Positions 13,660-27,317 are shown, numbered from the stretch's first letter. The stretch is DNA of 64,000 nucleotides from Macrotrachela quadricornifera (GCA_022393335.1 JAJEKB010020870.1:767651-831650), one strand, 5' to 3'. Made by a program: numbers and translations. Notes: a model not told the origin generated them from the sequence alone.

Positions 13660-13902
13660 TTTGCAAGGAAAATACTCTTCAATAGAAATGTTTGATTTTT
13701 TTTCCCTTAATCCTGATTGTTCATATGTGTATTAAATATACTTGAAAAATCTTTTGTATTTTATTCTAAGCCCCTTTTTTTTTTATAGTTTATAATCGAG
13801 TATTATAAAATTAAAAAAATCTAAGGGATCAATCAGAACGTTTCTTTTTATTATTATTATTCCGATTTGTTTTTCTCTTTAGTTAAAATAAAAGAAAAGA
13901 AA
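12805..13902. other. intergenic, includes VMAT 5' region
   Basis: About 1.1 kb with no supported gene, several homopolymer A/T tracts and one dinucleotide repeat (listed separately). A pyrimidine tract ending in AG at 13881-13882 precedes the VMAT start codon by 20 bases. Confidence 0.5.
13622..13658. repeat. compound microsatellite (TA)n(GA)n
   Basis: A run of about nine TA units passes directly into about nine GA units. It is non-coding, upstream of the VMAT gene, and a likely length-polymorphic site. Confidence 0.9.
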
Positions 13903-16079
13903 ATGGACTATCGAAGTCTACAATCAGTAAAAGACTTCTGGCAAAAATGGCGTTCATCACGTGTACTTATTTTATTCATTGTATTTGTCGCTTTATTTCT
14001 TGATAATATGCTTTTAACAACAGTTGGTAAATAAAATGAAATATAGATAATTTTATATATGATATTTTTTTCTTTTTATTAAAGTTCCAATTGTTCCTGA
14101 TTATCTTTATCATCTTCAACGTCCGAATATGACAAATGATGATACATATAAATTTTTAGCAAAAAATTGTTCAAATCATGAAATAATTCAACATCGAAAT
14201 TATTTTGTTCGACATCCAGCTCAATTTCGTAGTGTACTTCGAGCATATTGTAATTGGACTGTTGAATGGGCAATAAATAAAGTTGAATCTGAAAATAAAC
14301 AACGAACAATTATATTAGAAAAAGTAAAATATTAATAATATTAAAAATACATCATTTTTTGTTTTCGTTGTCAAGGAAAATCAATGGGTTGGTATAATGT
14401 TTGCATCAAAAGCTTTTGTTCAATTATTAACGAATCCATTTGTTGGCCCATTAACAAATCGGTAAAAGAAAGAAAAAGAAATGATTAGATTTTTTTTAAA
14501 AATTATTTTATTATATTAGTATTGGTTACAGTATTCCAATGTTCTCAGGATTTGTTATTATGATTGTATCAACTCTTAGTAAATATTCTAAAGAAGATTT
14601 AGTTAATAACAAAAAAAAAACTTTGTTGTCTTCTTCTTCTTCTTTTTTTTAGTATTTGCTTTTAGTAAAAGTTTTGGTCTTTTATTTATTGCTCGAGCTA
14701 TACAAGGAATTGGATCAGCTTGTTCAAGTGTTTCAGGTAAGATCAAAGATAAATATTAAGTTAGATTATGTCGATTTCTACAGGACTTGGTATGTTGGCC
14801 GATCGATATCCGGAAGATGAAGAACGAGGAAAAGCAATGGGTACTGCCTTAGGTGGATTAGCACTCGGTGTACTAAGTAAATTATATATAACTTATACTA
14901 TAAATATTAATTCATGATTTATTATAGTTGGACCACCATTTGGAGGATTTATGTATGAATATGTAGGTAAAGCATCACCATTTATACTTTTGGCTGCATT
15001 AGGTTTATTTGATGGATGTAAGAATAGATTTTCTGGTTTTTTTTTTAAATAGTTTTTATATTTTGTTTAATTGATAGTATTACAATTAGTGGTATTAAAA
15101 CCTGGTGTATCTGGAGAACCAATTCAAGGCGCTTCATTAAAAACACTTATTAAGGATCCATATATTCTTCTTGCTGCTGGTAGATAAAACAATTGAATAC
15201 TTTTTTTTCTTGGCTATATTTGAAAAATTTAGGTGCAATTTCATTTGGTAATATTGGTATTGCTATGATGGAACCTTCATTACCTATATGGATGATGACA
15301 ACAATGAGATCAACAGAATTTCAACAAGGTTTAATAATATTATGAATAAATATTTTAGAAATATTAAATTCTAGGAGCTGCTTTTTTACCTGCATCAATT
15401 GCATATTTAATTGGTACAAATCTTTTTGGACCCATGGCTCACAAAATGGGCCGGTAAAATTTTAAGAATTCTTTTTTGTTTTTTTTTTTTGAAGTTTAAT
15501 TTTCAAATTCAGATGGTTATGTTGTATGATTGGATTGCTTCTTATTTCAATTGCTTTAATTGGTGTACCTACAGCTACAAGTATATATGGTTTAATTATT
15601 CCTAATGGAGTTCTTGGTTTTGCTATTGGTATGGTTGATTCATCAATGGTACCTTCAATGGGTTATCTTGTTGATATACGTCATGCATCTGTTTATGGAA
15701 GTGTTTATGCTATTGCTGATGTTGCATTTTGTCTTGGTTATGCTATTGGTATGAATATTGAATTGTTTAAGAAAGTGAATAAGAATATTTTTTTGTTTAA
15801 TAAAAATAGGTCCAGCTTTAAGTGGATTTATTGTTCATGCATTTGGTTTTCCTGCTATGCTTTATTTTATTTCATTTATATGTTTATGTTATGCACCTTT
15901 AATGTTTTTTCTACGAAATCCACCAGCAAAAGAAGAAAAGATGGTAAAGATTTTTTGCTTTTTATAAAATATAAAATTTTTTTTAATTACTTTTTTTTTA
16001 GTCATTAATTATGAATGAAAATCATAATTCATTTTCTTATACACGAAGTAAATCACTTGATTATGAAAATGATTATTAA
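13903..16079 (+). CDS. SLC18A2: vesicular monoamine transporter (SLC18 family)
   Basis: Thirteen exons (13903-14026, 14085-14323, 14376-14461, 14520-14578, 14653-14736, 14784-14876, 14928-15017, 15078-15179, 15233-15328, 15375-15453, 15513-15748, 15810-15943, 16002-16079) give about 499 residues, close to vertebrate VMATs. It is a 12-segment major facilitator that exchanges luminal protons for cytosolic monoamines to load secretory vesicles. Diagnostic matches to VMAT2 are the first helix ([20 protein letters not shown]), [20 protein letters not shown] with [46 protein letters not shown] and [22 protein letters not shown] and [20 protein letters not shown]. The large first luminal loop has NXS/T sites (NMT, NCS, NWT). 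The tail has the PPAKEEKM motif, then a short acidic end. VAChT is the alternative, but the first helix and the second half favour VMAT. Confidence 0.95.
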
Positions 16080-16368
16080 CTTAAATGCGCAAAAATATAA
16101 ATATAATTGAAATGAATGTTATTATAACAATATATATAAGCGTTGAATGACATCTGATTATTCATCCAAACATTCCTTTTAACCAATACAAAAAAAAAAA
16201 TAACAGAATGACGAAATTTAAATGAATCATTGTTAAAAAAAAAGTGTTGCTCGGTTTCTTTTGTTCTTTTATAAAAACAAGAACATTCTAAGATCTTATT
16301 GAAGTGTTATTCTATAGTAGCATATAAATATCGAACAAAAATAATTCTTTTTTCTTAATATAAAAATA

Positions 16369-17289
16369 ATGGCAACGAATGAATCTCTAACATGGTCTCG
16401 AATTGAAACAATTAATTCACCACCACAAGCACGTAGTGGACATAGTGCTGTTGTTTATAATGGTTCTATGTATATTTTTGGTGGTTTAGGTGAATATCGT
16501 TTTAATGATTTATTTAAATTTGATTTTGAATCTCATACATGGACAGAAATAAAACCAAATGATGAATCAAAAGTTCCATCAAAACGATGTAAACATAGTG
16601 CTTGTATATATCAAAATATGATGTATATATTTGGTGGATGGGATTCATCAGGTAAATTAAATGATATGTATCGATATATATTTGATCGAAATGAATGGGA
16701 AATTGTTTCTTGTACAAATCCACCACGTGCACGTAGTGCACATTCAGTAGCTATTTATCAAAACTATATGTATTTATTTGGTGGAATTGGTGATAATAAA
16801 TATAATGATATGTATCGTTTTTCATTTAAAACAAATCAATGGTCAACTGTTAATCAACGAAATCCACCACCACGTCGTAGTTCATATGGTGGTGCACATA
16901 TATATAATGATCGTTTATATGTAGTTTGTGGTTTAGGTTGTGGAAAATTTAATGATTGTCATTCATTTGATTTTCGTACATTAGAATGGACAGAATTAAA
17001 ATATAGTGATGATTCACGTGTTATACCAGCTAAACGTGGTCGTCATACATGTATATTATCTAATGATAATCTTTATATGTTTGGTGGTTATGTTGGTATA
17101 CAACGAAGTAATGAATTATTTGTTCTTAATCTTAAAACAAATCAATGGAAAGAATTAAAATTAAATTCAAATATACCAGCAACACGTGAAGGACATAGTG
17201 CAGTTTTATATAATAATTATATGTGGATATTTGGTGGATGGCATGATAATGGATGGTATAATGATGTATATACACTCGGTCCTCTCTAG
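16369..17289 (+). CDS. kelch-repeat protein, six-bladed propeller only
   Basis: This is a single uninterrupted reading frame of 306 residues, starting MATNESLTW and ending in TAG. It consists of six kelch repeats of about 50 residues. Each has the pattern R-x-x-H-S ... Y-I-F-G-G ... N-D-x-x-x-F/Y ... W. Examples are ARSGHSAVVY with MYIFGGLG, ARSAHSVAIY with MYLFGGIG, and TREGHSAVLY with MWIFGGW. Repeat four is degenerate (YVVCGLG). No BTB, F-box or membrane segment is present, so the protein is just a beta-propeller, probably a protein-binding scaffold. The closest recalled relatives are LZTR1-like or kelch-domain-containing proteins, but partner and pathway are unknown. The lack of introns contrasts with most neighbours and could reflect retroposition. 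It ends 64 bp from the 3' end of the convergent UVSSA gene. Confidence 0.9.
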   Translation: MATNESLTWSRIETINSPPQARSGHSAVVYNGSMYIFGGLGEYRFNDLFKFDFESHTWTEIKPNDESKVPSKRCKHSACIYQNMMYIFGGWDSSGKLNDMYRYIFDRNEWEIVSCTNPPRARSAHSVAIYQNYMYLFGGIGDNKYNDMYRFSFKTNQWSTVNQRNPPPRRSSYGGAHIYNDRLYVVCGLGCGKFNDCHSFDFRTLEWTELKYSDDSRVIPAKRGRHTCILSNDNLYMFGGYVGIQRSNELFVLNLKTNQWKELKLNSNIPATREGHSAVLYNNYMWIFGGWHDNGWYNDVYTLGPL

Positions 17290-17353
17290 ATTTTATTTAT
17301 TTTAGTTTTATACAAAGCAAAAAAAATTAAAAAAATATACATATTCTTTTTTG

Positions 17354-19533
17354 TTAATTATTTAGAGAATAATTAAATTGATGATGAAATTTTTCTTCAT
17401 TTCGACGTCGTTCAATAGTATCTAATGCTGCACCAATACGTTTAAGTGATGATCTAAAATAAATAAAATTTTAATATTTTTTTTTATAATGAATTTAATA
17501 TTTGTTAAACAATACCGATTTAATATTCTTTTTTCTAATCGTTTTCGTACAGTATTTTCTTCAATACTAAGATCAGTTAAACCAGATTCTTTTTTCTTTT
17601 TTTTCTTTTTTTTATTCATTCGTAAATCAATACCAGTTGTTAAACGTATATCTTCTAACATTTCAGGATCTTGCCATTCAGGAATACGACGTTCTTTTTT
17701 AAGTTCTTCTTCTTTTTCTTCTTTATTTCGAATTGTTTCATCTATTGCTTGTCCTTGTTCATTTCGAGGAACGATTCGACCATGAAATGGACATTTATAT
17801 CGATCCATACGTTCACATAATTTACCATTACCTATAGGTACTCGACATTTCCATTTAATCGTTGGTAATTCACTAATAAATGTACGTTTATGCATTAATA
17901 AGGAATAATTTAAACTCTATTTAAAAAATGATTTGAAGAATGAATTGTTTATTTTTTGTTTTTGTTTTGTACTTACATCAGGCATATCGTTATTTTCTGA
18001 AGAACGTATAAAAACATTTTGAACATCACATTGTTTAAAACTACGTTTTATACAATCAGAATCACCATGGAAGAAATATTTTATTTCATCTTCAGTTAAA
18101 GTTGGTATTGCTGTCTAAAAATAAATATACAAGCAGTTTCTTATAGAATTAATCAAGAAAAAGAAAAGTTACACCTACCGGTTTTATAGGTGAACTTTGT
18201 ATTACAGATGTCTGTTTTGGTGTTGTATTGATTTTTAATAAACCTGATTCAGGAGTAGTTACAGATCGTTTTGGTGCTAAATTATAATTTTCAATCATTT
18301 TTAAACAAGATTGAACTGAATTTTTTAAATCAATTGTTTGTTTCATAACTCTTATTACTTGTTGTTCATTAGAATTTTGTTGAATTTTAATAAATATATT
18401 CATCCATATTTGAATTTTATTTAAATAAACATCATTTAATTGTCGATAAAAATCATGAAGATTTTCAATTAATATACGATTATCATCTGTCATTTGAATA
18501 TTAAATAAAGATGATTTGGGTTTTTCATTAATATTAATTGTTAAATTTAATTTTCCTGCTGTTCCAAGACCAAGCATTTGAAGAAGTTCTTGATCAGTTT
18601 TTTTTGTTGGTACAAGTGGAACATCTATAAAATCATCATCATCATCATCGTCATCATCATCATCATCATCAGTATCTTCCATTGATTCTTCAGTTGTTAT
18701 TGGAATTGATGATTTAATATTATTCGATACAAGTAAATTTAAACAATTTTCTGCTTGTTTTATACATGAATAAATTTCATTTGATGTTTCTATAAATAAT
18801 AATAAAAAAAAGAAAATTTAATTTTGTATTTTTTAAATAAAAATTCTAAACAAACCATTTAATTCTCGAGTAGCATTTTCAAGTTTTTCTGTTAAACGTA
18901 TTTGATTAGCTTGATTTCGTTCACGTTCTATTTGAGCTGTTATACCAATTGGTTCATCAATATTATCAAAATTTATAAATTTACAATTTTTTAAATAATT
19001 ATAACCAATATCAAGTAATTTATATGTTGTACCAAATTTTTCATGCCAGTTTTTAATTGATGTTGCTGTAAATTGTTTTAATAATTTTGCTGTTTGTGTT
19101 GGTGGTGGTAATTGATTATCAACACTTAATCCTAAAATAAATATAAAAATAATTTTTTATTTATTTATTTATTTGTTTAAAATTTACCTAAACATTTATC
19201 AATAAGATAATTAAAATCATCAAGTAAAAGTGTTCGAAAATGATGAGAACGATTAAAAAGTTGATCAATTATTTGAAATGTTGAATAACGAATTTCTGAA
19301 TGATATTTATCAAGTTGTGCAATTAATAAACGATAACAATATTCAACATTTATATCAGTTTGTCTTTAAAAAAGAAATAATATGATGATTTAAAATAAAT
19401 ATTTTATTTTTATTTCATATTACTTGCAAATCTGTTTAAGTTGTTTTATTTTTTCTTCATTTAATATTTTTGAACCAGATGTAGTCAATTCTTTAACTAA
19501 ATTTGATAAATTCTGTTCAACTAATTGATTCAT
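17354..19533 (-). CDS. UVSSA: UV-stimulated scaffold protein A, transcription-coupled repair factor
   Basis: Seven exons on minus (19533-19424, 19363-19188, 19131-18856, 18789-18179, 18114-17977, 17916-17516, 17453-17354) encode about 603 residues, a little shorter than the human protein (709). The N-terminal ~170 residues are the helical VHS-like domain (ILNEEKIKQLKQICK; HFRTLLLDDFNYLIDKCLG), which in the family contacts stalled RNA polymerase II/CSA. In the middle an Asp run is followed by FIDVP (about 18625), matching the acidic F-x-x-V element by which human UVSSA binds the TFIIH p62 PH domain. The C-terminal domain carries the zinc-finger motif CRVPIGNGKLCERMD-x5-CPFHG, then RLTTGIDLR. 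UVSSA helps to recruit TFIIH and to stabilise CSB. Oddities are the long Asp run and a poly-Lys run near 17595. A CTTTAG-type acceptor lies five bases before the ATG. Confidence 0.92.
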
Positions 19534-20658
19534 ACTGTCTAAAGGATAGGATTTATCAACATTCAATATATTTTTTTTCGTTTTTCTATCTTTTATATTC
19601 AGAAAGAAATGATAGAATTTTCTTACCTTTTATTTTCTGAGAAAAAACAAGATTATTTATTCGTTTCTTATATGTCTTTTATTATATTTATACTTATAAA
19701 ACAAAAACAAACAGAATATACATTAAAAAAAATTTACAGTAAAGACTTTCAAATAATAATAGAACACATAAACTTGCTTGACGTTTATTTTAAATATTTA
19801 ATAAATGATCTATAGTTCAAAATCTTTGTTCTCAGCTTATTCAATAGACAAAATTTTCGTCTCTGAAAATCTATATATGTTTTATATTGTTACATCCTTT
19901 ACAAGCAATAAAATAAAATGAATATCTATTAAGTAATTCACTATGATCGTATATATCTAATTTCGTTATATGTTGTAATTACTCTATTTCTTTCTGCTAT
20001 TATATATATAGATGACGACACGTACGACATACATTTACATCTGAGTATTTTTCTAATTCGTTCATATAGATATAAATTAGATTATCAATTGGATGACTGT
20101 TAAAAACCTATAGATTTGTAGAGGAAACATGTATTTCTAAGTTAATAATCAATTACATATGAGTCTAGAGAATATCATGTGAGAGAGGATCGATTAATTA
20201 AAATATGCAATACATGTATGATTATAATAGATTATTTTCTATGAATTTTTATTGATTAACAATATAAAACATAAATGGATTTATCTGAACGAAGAAAAAA
20301 AGGACAAAACAAAACTTCTCTATCAAATAAATGAAGAACAAAGTCTTTTAATAAATAAAATAAATTCTAAACCAAAACCATTTATATCAATAGAATATAT
20401 ACTTGATTTATTCATAAATTCATCATCTACAAAATAACGCAAAAAAAAAACAAATGGAATGAATCAATAAAAATAATGAATCATGTGTTTTTTATTAAAT
20501 AAAGAAAAAAAAATCAAATTATCAAAAATCATTCTTTTAACAATCGCTATATGATATGACTCGAGAATATCAATGTAAAAATGCACAAATACAACAGATG
20601 TAAAAAAAAAAAATTAAATAAAAATAATCACAAATTTTATGTATTGATAAAACTAAAA
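19534..20658. other. intergenic, UVSSA 5' region and sorting nexin 3' region
   Basis: About 1.1 kb. Two short open frames (about 19609-19815 and 20252-20437, plus) have AT-rich Lys/Ile/Leu content and no splice context or recognisable motif, so I do not call them genes. A candidate splice acceptor for UVSSA is at 19539-19540 on minus. Confidence 0.45.
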
Positions 20659-22420
20659 TTAGGCATTAATTTTATTTGCTTCAGGTAAATATCCTTCCCA
20701 TATATGTAAAATTTTTTCTTCTTCTTCTAATAAATTTTTTAAATAATTATCAATTCCTTGTTTAAAATCATTTATACGTGTTTGTTCAAATACATTCATT
20801 TCTTCTTTAATTGTTGTTGATATACGTTCAAAATCTTCTTTACTACGTACAACACGACCTTCCCAATCTTGTATTTCCAATTCAGCTTGAGGAAGTTTAT
20901 CCGCACCTTTTGGTGTTTGTTCTAATTTTGTTTTATTTTCACGTTTTTTTTTTAATGTATCTTCAGCATGTAACCATTGTTCATGTAATTTAATACGTTC
21001 ATTAAATGTTAATTGTACCATATCTAATAATGATATATATTCTTTTATTAATTCTGTTAATATTGAATATTCTTTTGAATTTTGTTCATTATATATTTGA
21101 TCAAATTTTTCTTGACAACTAGCTAATTCAATTAATGCACTAGATAATGATGTATGTTCTTCAACTGTAGCTAAATGATTAAGTGTTGCTGAAAATTGTT
21201 TTAATGCATGTGTTGATTCTTTACGTTGACCAAATAATGTATTAAATTGATTATGTAAATGTTTAAGATGTTTATTTAAATCAACTATAAATAAATGTTT
21301 TTCTTCAAACCATTGATCTTGTTCAGCTGTTTTTGTTGTTAATTTTGTAACTTGATTTGATATATTTGTAAATGCACGTAAAACACCAGCACCACTTAAT
21401 GCTTGTGTATTGGTTGATTTAGGTAAATCATTAGGCATTTCAAGAAATTGTTGTATATCAGAATCTTCAACTAATTTTGTATGTTGTACTAAACGATTTA
21501 AATAACGTTCTAATAATGCACGACGACGATCAATAAAATCTGTTGGTATAGCTTCATCTTTTGATATTTTAACTTTTGCCATTGATATTGAATCTTTTTC
21601 AGGTGGTGATGGAATCATAATACCTGTATGTAAATGTTTATTAACAATTTTCATATGTAAACCAAGAAAATCACTAAAACGTCGATTAACAGAAAATTCG
21701 GATTTTTTAAATATTGATAAAGTTGTTTTTGTTGTTATACGATAAGTCATATATGATGACATACCCTTTCGAAAAGAAAATATAATTAAATTTAAATAAA
21801 TAAATAATAAAACTTACATCTCCAACTTTTGTTGGATCACTAACAGTAATTTCGATATTACCTTCATTTGAAGGTTTTTGTACCGGTTTACTAGTTGTTA
21901 CTGTTTCACTTGGTGCACTTTTTGGTATTGGTGTCGATGACGAAATCTGACTTGTCAATGGTGGTGTTGATCGTACAGGTGGTGGTGAATTAATATTTGA
22001 ACTCGTTGAACTTAGTGGATTCTCCTGTTTTATCGGTGTTGCTGGTTTTGGTTCCGGTGTAGCGACAGGTGTTTCAGCTTGAACATTTGATGATGATGCA
22101 TTCTTATTTTTATTATTTACTCCAAATATATCATCATCTTCATCTTCATTAAGATTGCTCATTGGTTTATCTTGTTGATTTAAATTTTTTTCATTATCAC
22201 CAGATGTTTCAATAGTATGTGTTGTTGTTGTTGGTGTTTTCTTTCTTACTGCTGGTTCTCCAAATGGATTTTCATCATCATCTTCTTCTCCGCCACTTAA
22301 TGATACATCAACTGTTGGTGGTGATAAAGCTGATACAAACATTGCATCATCAGTTTTTGTATTATCATCATCTGCACCAAAATCTGGTGGTGTTTCACGT
22401 TCATCTTCATTATTTGACAT
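20659..22420 (-). CDS. SNX2: sorting nexin SNX1/SNX2, retromer PX-BAR protein
   Basis: Two exons (22420-21818, 21765-20659) encode about 569 residues, slightly longer than human SNX1 (522) because of an extended disordered N-terminus rich in Asp, Pro, Ser and Thr. The PX domain runs from about residue 192 (IEITVSDPTKVGD ... YRITTKTTL). It has the RRFSDFLGLH phosphoinositide-binding Arg motif, the Pro-containing IMIPSPPEKDS loop and RRRALLERYLNRL. The remaining ~250 residues are a helical BAR domain (DQWFEEKH, LGQ-like KESTHALKQFS, LHEQWLHAEDTLKKK) ending LEEEEKILHIWEGYLPEAN, close to the SNX1/2 C-terminus. The protein senses PI3P-rich curved endosomal membrane and forms tubules for retromer cargo sorting to the Golgi. 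SNX1 and SNX2 cannot be separated by eye. A polypyrimidine-AG lies 17 bases before the ATG. Confidence 0.92.
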
Positions 22421-22827
22421 TTTTTAAAATAGAATCTACAAAGAATTGAGACAATCACGAGATTTCTTGTTTAGTTAGTTTTCTTTTTGGTGCATATTCA
22501 AAGAAGAAAAAAAAAATGTTTGTTTTTTTTTTTTGTGTAAAATTTAAACTAGACAAAGAAGAACAAACACAGATGATCCATATGATCAATCATTGAAAAA
22601 TATATATGTATATGTATATATAACATAGATGAGTAAGTTATTTTCATACAGTTAATGTCATATTTCCACCATTCTGCATAGATAAATTTATGTTTGATAT
22701 TTCTTTGTAAACATTTCACACTGCTACAAAGTAATAAAAAAGAAGAAGAAGAAGTAGAAGAAAGACAATGATCAAAGAAGATCGTCTTATAACAGTATGA
22801 AATAATAGTCATAATGGATGTATTTGT
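22421..22827 (-). other. intergenic, SNX promoter and CK2 alpha 3' UTR
   Basis: About 400 bp between two minus-strand genes. A (GAA)n-like tract lies near 22740-22760 and there is no supported gene. A candidate trans-splice acceptor for the sorting nexin is at 22436-22437 on minus. Confidence 0.45.
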
Positions 22828-24625
<1,798 letters not shown>

Positions 24626-25301
24626 ATAAAATCAAATATTATAACACCGGCAAACCAGAATATTAATTCAAAAAAGGAAATGGATAATTGATCTATACGT
24701 AAATATCGATTAAATAATACTAATCTCAAGTAAAATAATATATAAAGATGTTATACAAGTTTATAATAAGTATGAAAGTTTGTTTTAAAAAAAAGTTTGT
24801 TTTCTCATGATTTAAGGTGTATTTATGTGTACTTTTTGTGTGAGTAAGATAGATAACTGACCCTTGTTAACCATTATTGTCGAATTAAATCCTTTTTTTG
24901 ATTTTACTTCAAATGATAATAATTATATGAATGATAATATTTTATTAATAAATAATTTAATTCAATTTTTGAATAACTTAATCATTATCTCTTTCAAAAT
25001 TGATAATTAAACGAAATTTAAAAATAGATGTCACTAGTAATTCATGAGCAAATTTTATTTGGTTTACAATCTAGAGATATTCATAGTACCAACTATCAAT
25101 GTTTTTTTAAACAAGTAACATAAATTAATTTATTTGTGTTTAAATTAGTGTGATAGAGAAAACTAATTTTACAATCACGTTTGATATACTCTTTTTTTTA
25201 ACATTAAAATAACTGCAACATACACAAAACAACCCACACAGAAATACCTGTGAAAATTAATTTTTCAATGTCCTATTTATACGGTCACTGCGAGATTAGG
25301 G
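24626..25301. other. intergenic, upstream of CK2 alpha
   Basis: AT-rich, no coding potential seen. It should contain the CK2 alpha promoter, as the gene starts at 24625 on minus. Confidence 0.4.
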
Positions 25302-25910
25302 GTGGAAAGTTACCGTTATCAAGTAAGAGATGTTTCTATCAACTAATGAAGTCCTCTGTAGAGATACTATTGAAACCTCCTTAGGTCCTATACTGCGGTA
25401 CTAAGAGGACCTGTTCACGTCATATATAGGGATACTATGGGTATCCTCTATAACTCCTATGATCGGCCCGAACAATACAGTGTTCTTTCCTTATGATAGC
25501 GGAGAAAAAGCCTGCTGTAATCTGATTGGTTAATAGACTTTTGGTATCAACCAATCATATTTTAGCAGGCTTTTACTCTGCTATTGTGAGGACAATATAT
25601 AGTATTGTTCGGGACGATCATGGGGTTGTAGAGGCTCCCCATAGTATCCCAACATAGGACCTTAGTGAGTCTACTATACACGGCCTTAATAGGCTCTCAT
25701 AGTATCGCAGTATAAGTCCTTAGGAGGATGCGCATAGTACCTGAATATAGAATCTGAAGAGACTCAGTAATATCCCTACAGAGAATCTTATGAGTTGACA
25801 TCAACATCCCTTGGTTAATTATGTAAAAGACGTTGAGTTACCCGTTACCGTTACCAAGTAACTAGTAACTTTGGAATTACTACTTACTTGATAAGGTAAC
25901 GGTAACATTA
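25302..25910. mobile_element. long imperfect fold-back (inverted repeat) element, MITE-like
   Basis: The two halves are reverse complements over about 600 bp with mismatches and small slips. GTTACCGTTATCAAGTAAG near 25309 answers CTTACTTGATAAGGTAACGG near 25883. CTCCTTAGGTCCTATACTGC near 25378 answers the 25707-25727 stretch. GCCCGAACAATAC near 25466 answers GTATTGTTCGGG near 25600. AGCCTGC near 25510 answers GCAGGC near 25565. The centre is near 25540. It is more GC-rich than its surroundings and has no coding sequence, as in non-autonomous fold-back DNA transposons. Confidence 0.75.
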
Positions 25911-26028
25911 CTCTTTCAAGTTTTTATTTAGTCCTCGCTTAATGCTACCTCAGTTGAAAAATGATAGAGATGACAAGTAGCAAAATAGTAACACAGAAGA
26001 GAAGTATAGGACAGATTTTTTTTTCTTA
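25911..26028. other. spacer
   Basis: Short AT-rich spacer between the fold-back element and a decayed coding fragment. Nothing else seen. Confidence 0.3.
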
Positions 26029-26525
26029 CTAACTTTTTGAGTCTTGCTCTGCACTAACGTGATCGATATTAAAAGTTACTCTATCGTTCTGAGTAGGGTG
26101 GACAATCGTATATATATCTACTGGAGTGTCTTGTAGATTCTGCATCAAATTACAAGGCTTCGCTGCCCATGCATGTGCAAGGTTAACAATATGAATGTTA
26201 CATTTTTTGAGATACTTCTCAGTCAACATTTCAATCTAACAGTTCGTTGCTCTTCGACTATCAAATACTTCATAAAGTATCGAAATTGTTCCGTTCATTC
26301 TGTTCCAGCAGAAACGATATATCTATCATAACATTCCGGCAACAACATTGTCCTTCTCATACAATGAATAACTTTTTTTTCTTTTCCTTTCGTTTCTTTT
26401 GTTGGCGCTACGTATTGCTCATGAGGATCAGATGAAGGAAGATGATAATTAGTCAATTCCATCCCTAACATGTACAATGGATAACAACAACAAAAAAAAG
26501 AAGCAGGAAGAGTATTTTCAGACAA
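26029..26525 (-). pseudogene. decayed coding fragment, family not recognised
   Basis: Two minus-strand open stretches, 26525-26295 and 26229-26029, look like one protein broken by stops and frame changes between 26230 and 26300. The conceptual protein has good amino-acid balance (PECYDRYIVSAGTE; then, in a shifted frame, EQFRYFMKYLIVEEQRTV; then LTEKYLKKCNIHIVNLAHAW and ending SAEQDSKS). Codon use is less AT-biased than in the neighbouring genes. I do not recognise the family. A pseudogene or transposon-derived fragment is the simplest reading. A real gene with an unusual intron is possible but no good splice pair is visible. Confidence 0.4.
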
Positions 26526-27083
26526 ATCGACTGGTTTTTTATAAAGGATAGCCCAAGTATGCTGACTTCATTTTTATAATTATTTTTTTAATATTAGAAT
26601 GCGTACTGAAAAATTCGTTTCTATGACACGAAGATACAGTGAAAGACGGTCTATAATTGATCCTGCCTAACTCATATAATAAGAAAGTTATAAATTTGAA
26701 AATATACGTCACAAAAAATAATTAATCGTAAACATTCAGCTCACTTCCATAGTAATTTTAAAGTCACCATATAATTAGTTTTAGATTTGTAATTTTCCAT
26801 CGTCGGTTGAATCAGAATATTAGCGCATTTCTGTGTAGGCATATTCATGCATTCATGTGTCATTTCGGCCTATAAATAAACTCACTTCAATCCAATTAAA
26901 GTATACAATAATCTATAGATTTTTTATGTGGCAAAACAAGATGTCAAACATATTTACTTTGGTGGAGTACTTTTTTGGATTCGTTGTTTTCTTGAAGGAA
27001 ATGAACCTCACATGGATGGCATTCAACATTGCTGAAGAAATACAATATTATTGAACGTTCACCTCCATTATGACGTTGATGTA
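26526..27083. other. gene-free stretch
   Basis: AT-rich. A short open frame at 26857-27054 (plus) has no start context, splice sites or recognisable motif. Confidence 0.35.
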
Positions 27084-27317
27084 TTAACCCTTAGAAGACC
27101 GTGGCCGTATATATACGGCTTTGGAAATTTCAGTACAAATGAATGCTTTTAGATTTGTTTGAGTAGATTTTTCGAGGATTTTATTTCTTTTTCTATTTGT
27201 GTCGTTGCAGTAAGAACAAGTATTATAATAATGATAGTTACCATTCCTCTGGTTATAACTGATTCTGATGCTACAGCTTCATTTATTATATAAAAAAAAT
27301 CGGCCCTCAAAGGGTTA
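27084..27317. mobile_element. piggyBac-like MITE with TTAA ends
   Basis: This 234-bp unit begins TTAACCCTTAGAAGACCG and ends, read on the other strand, TTAACCCTTTGAGGGCCG. That gives roughly 18-bp terminal inverted repeats flanked by or containing TTAA, the target site of piggyBac transposases. The left end also holds an inner palindrome GCCGTATATATACGGC. It is too short for a transposase, hence non-autonomous. Confidence 0.65.

Noticed and set aside
20252..20437. 61-codon frame between SNX and UVSSA
   Set aside because: No ATG at its beginning, no acceptor or motif; length is within chance for this base composition.
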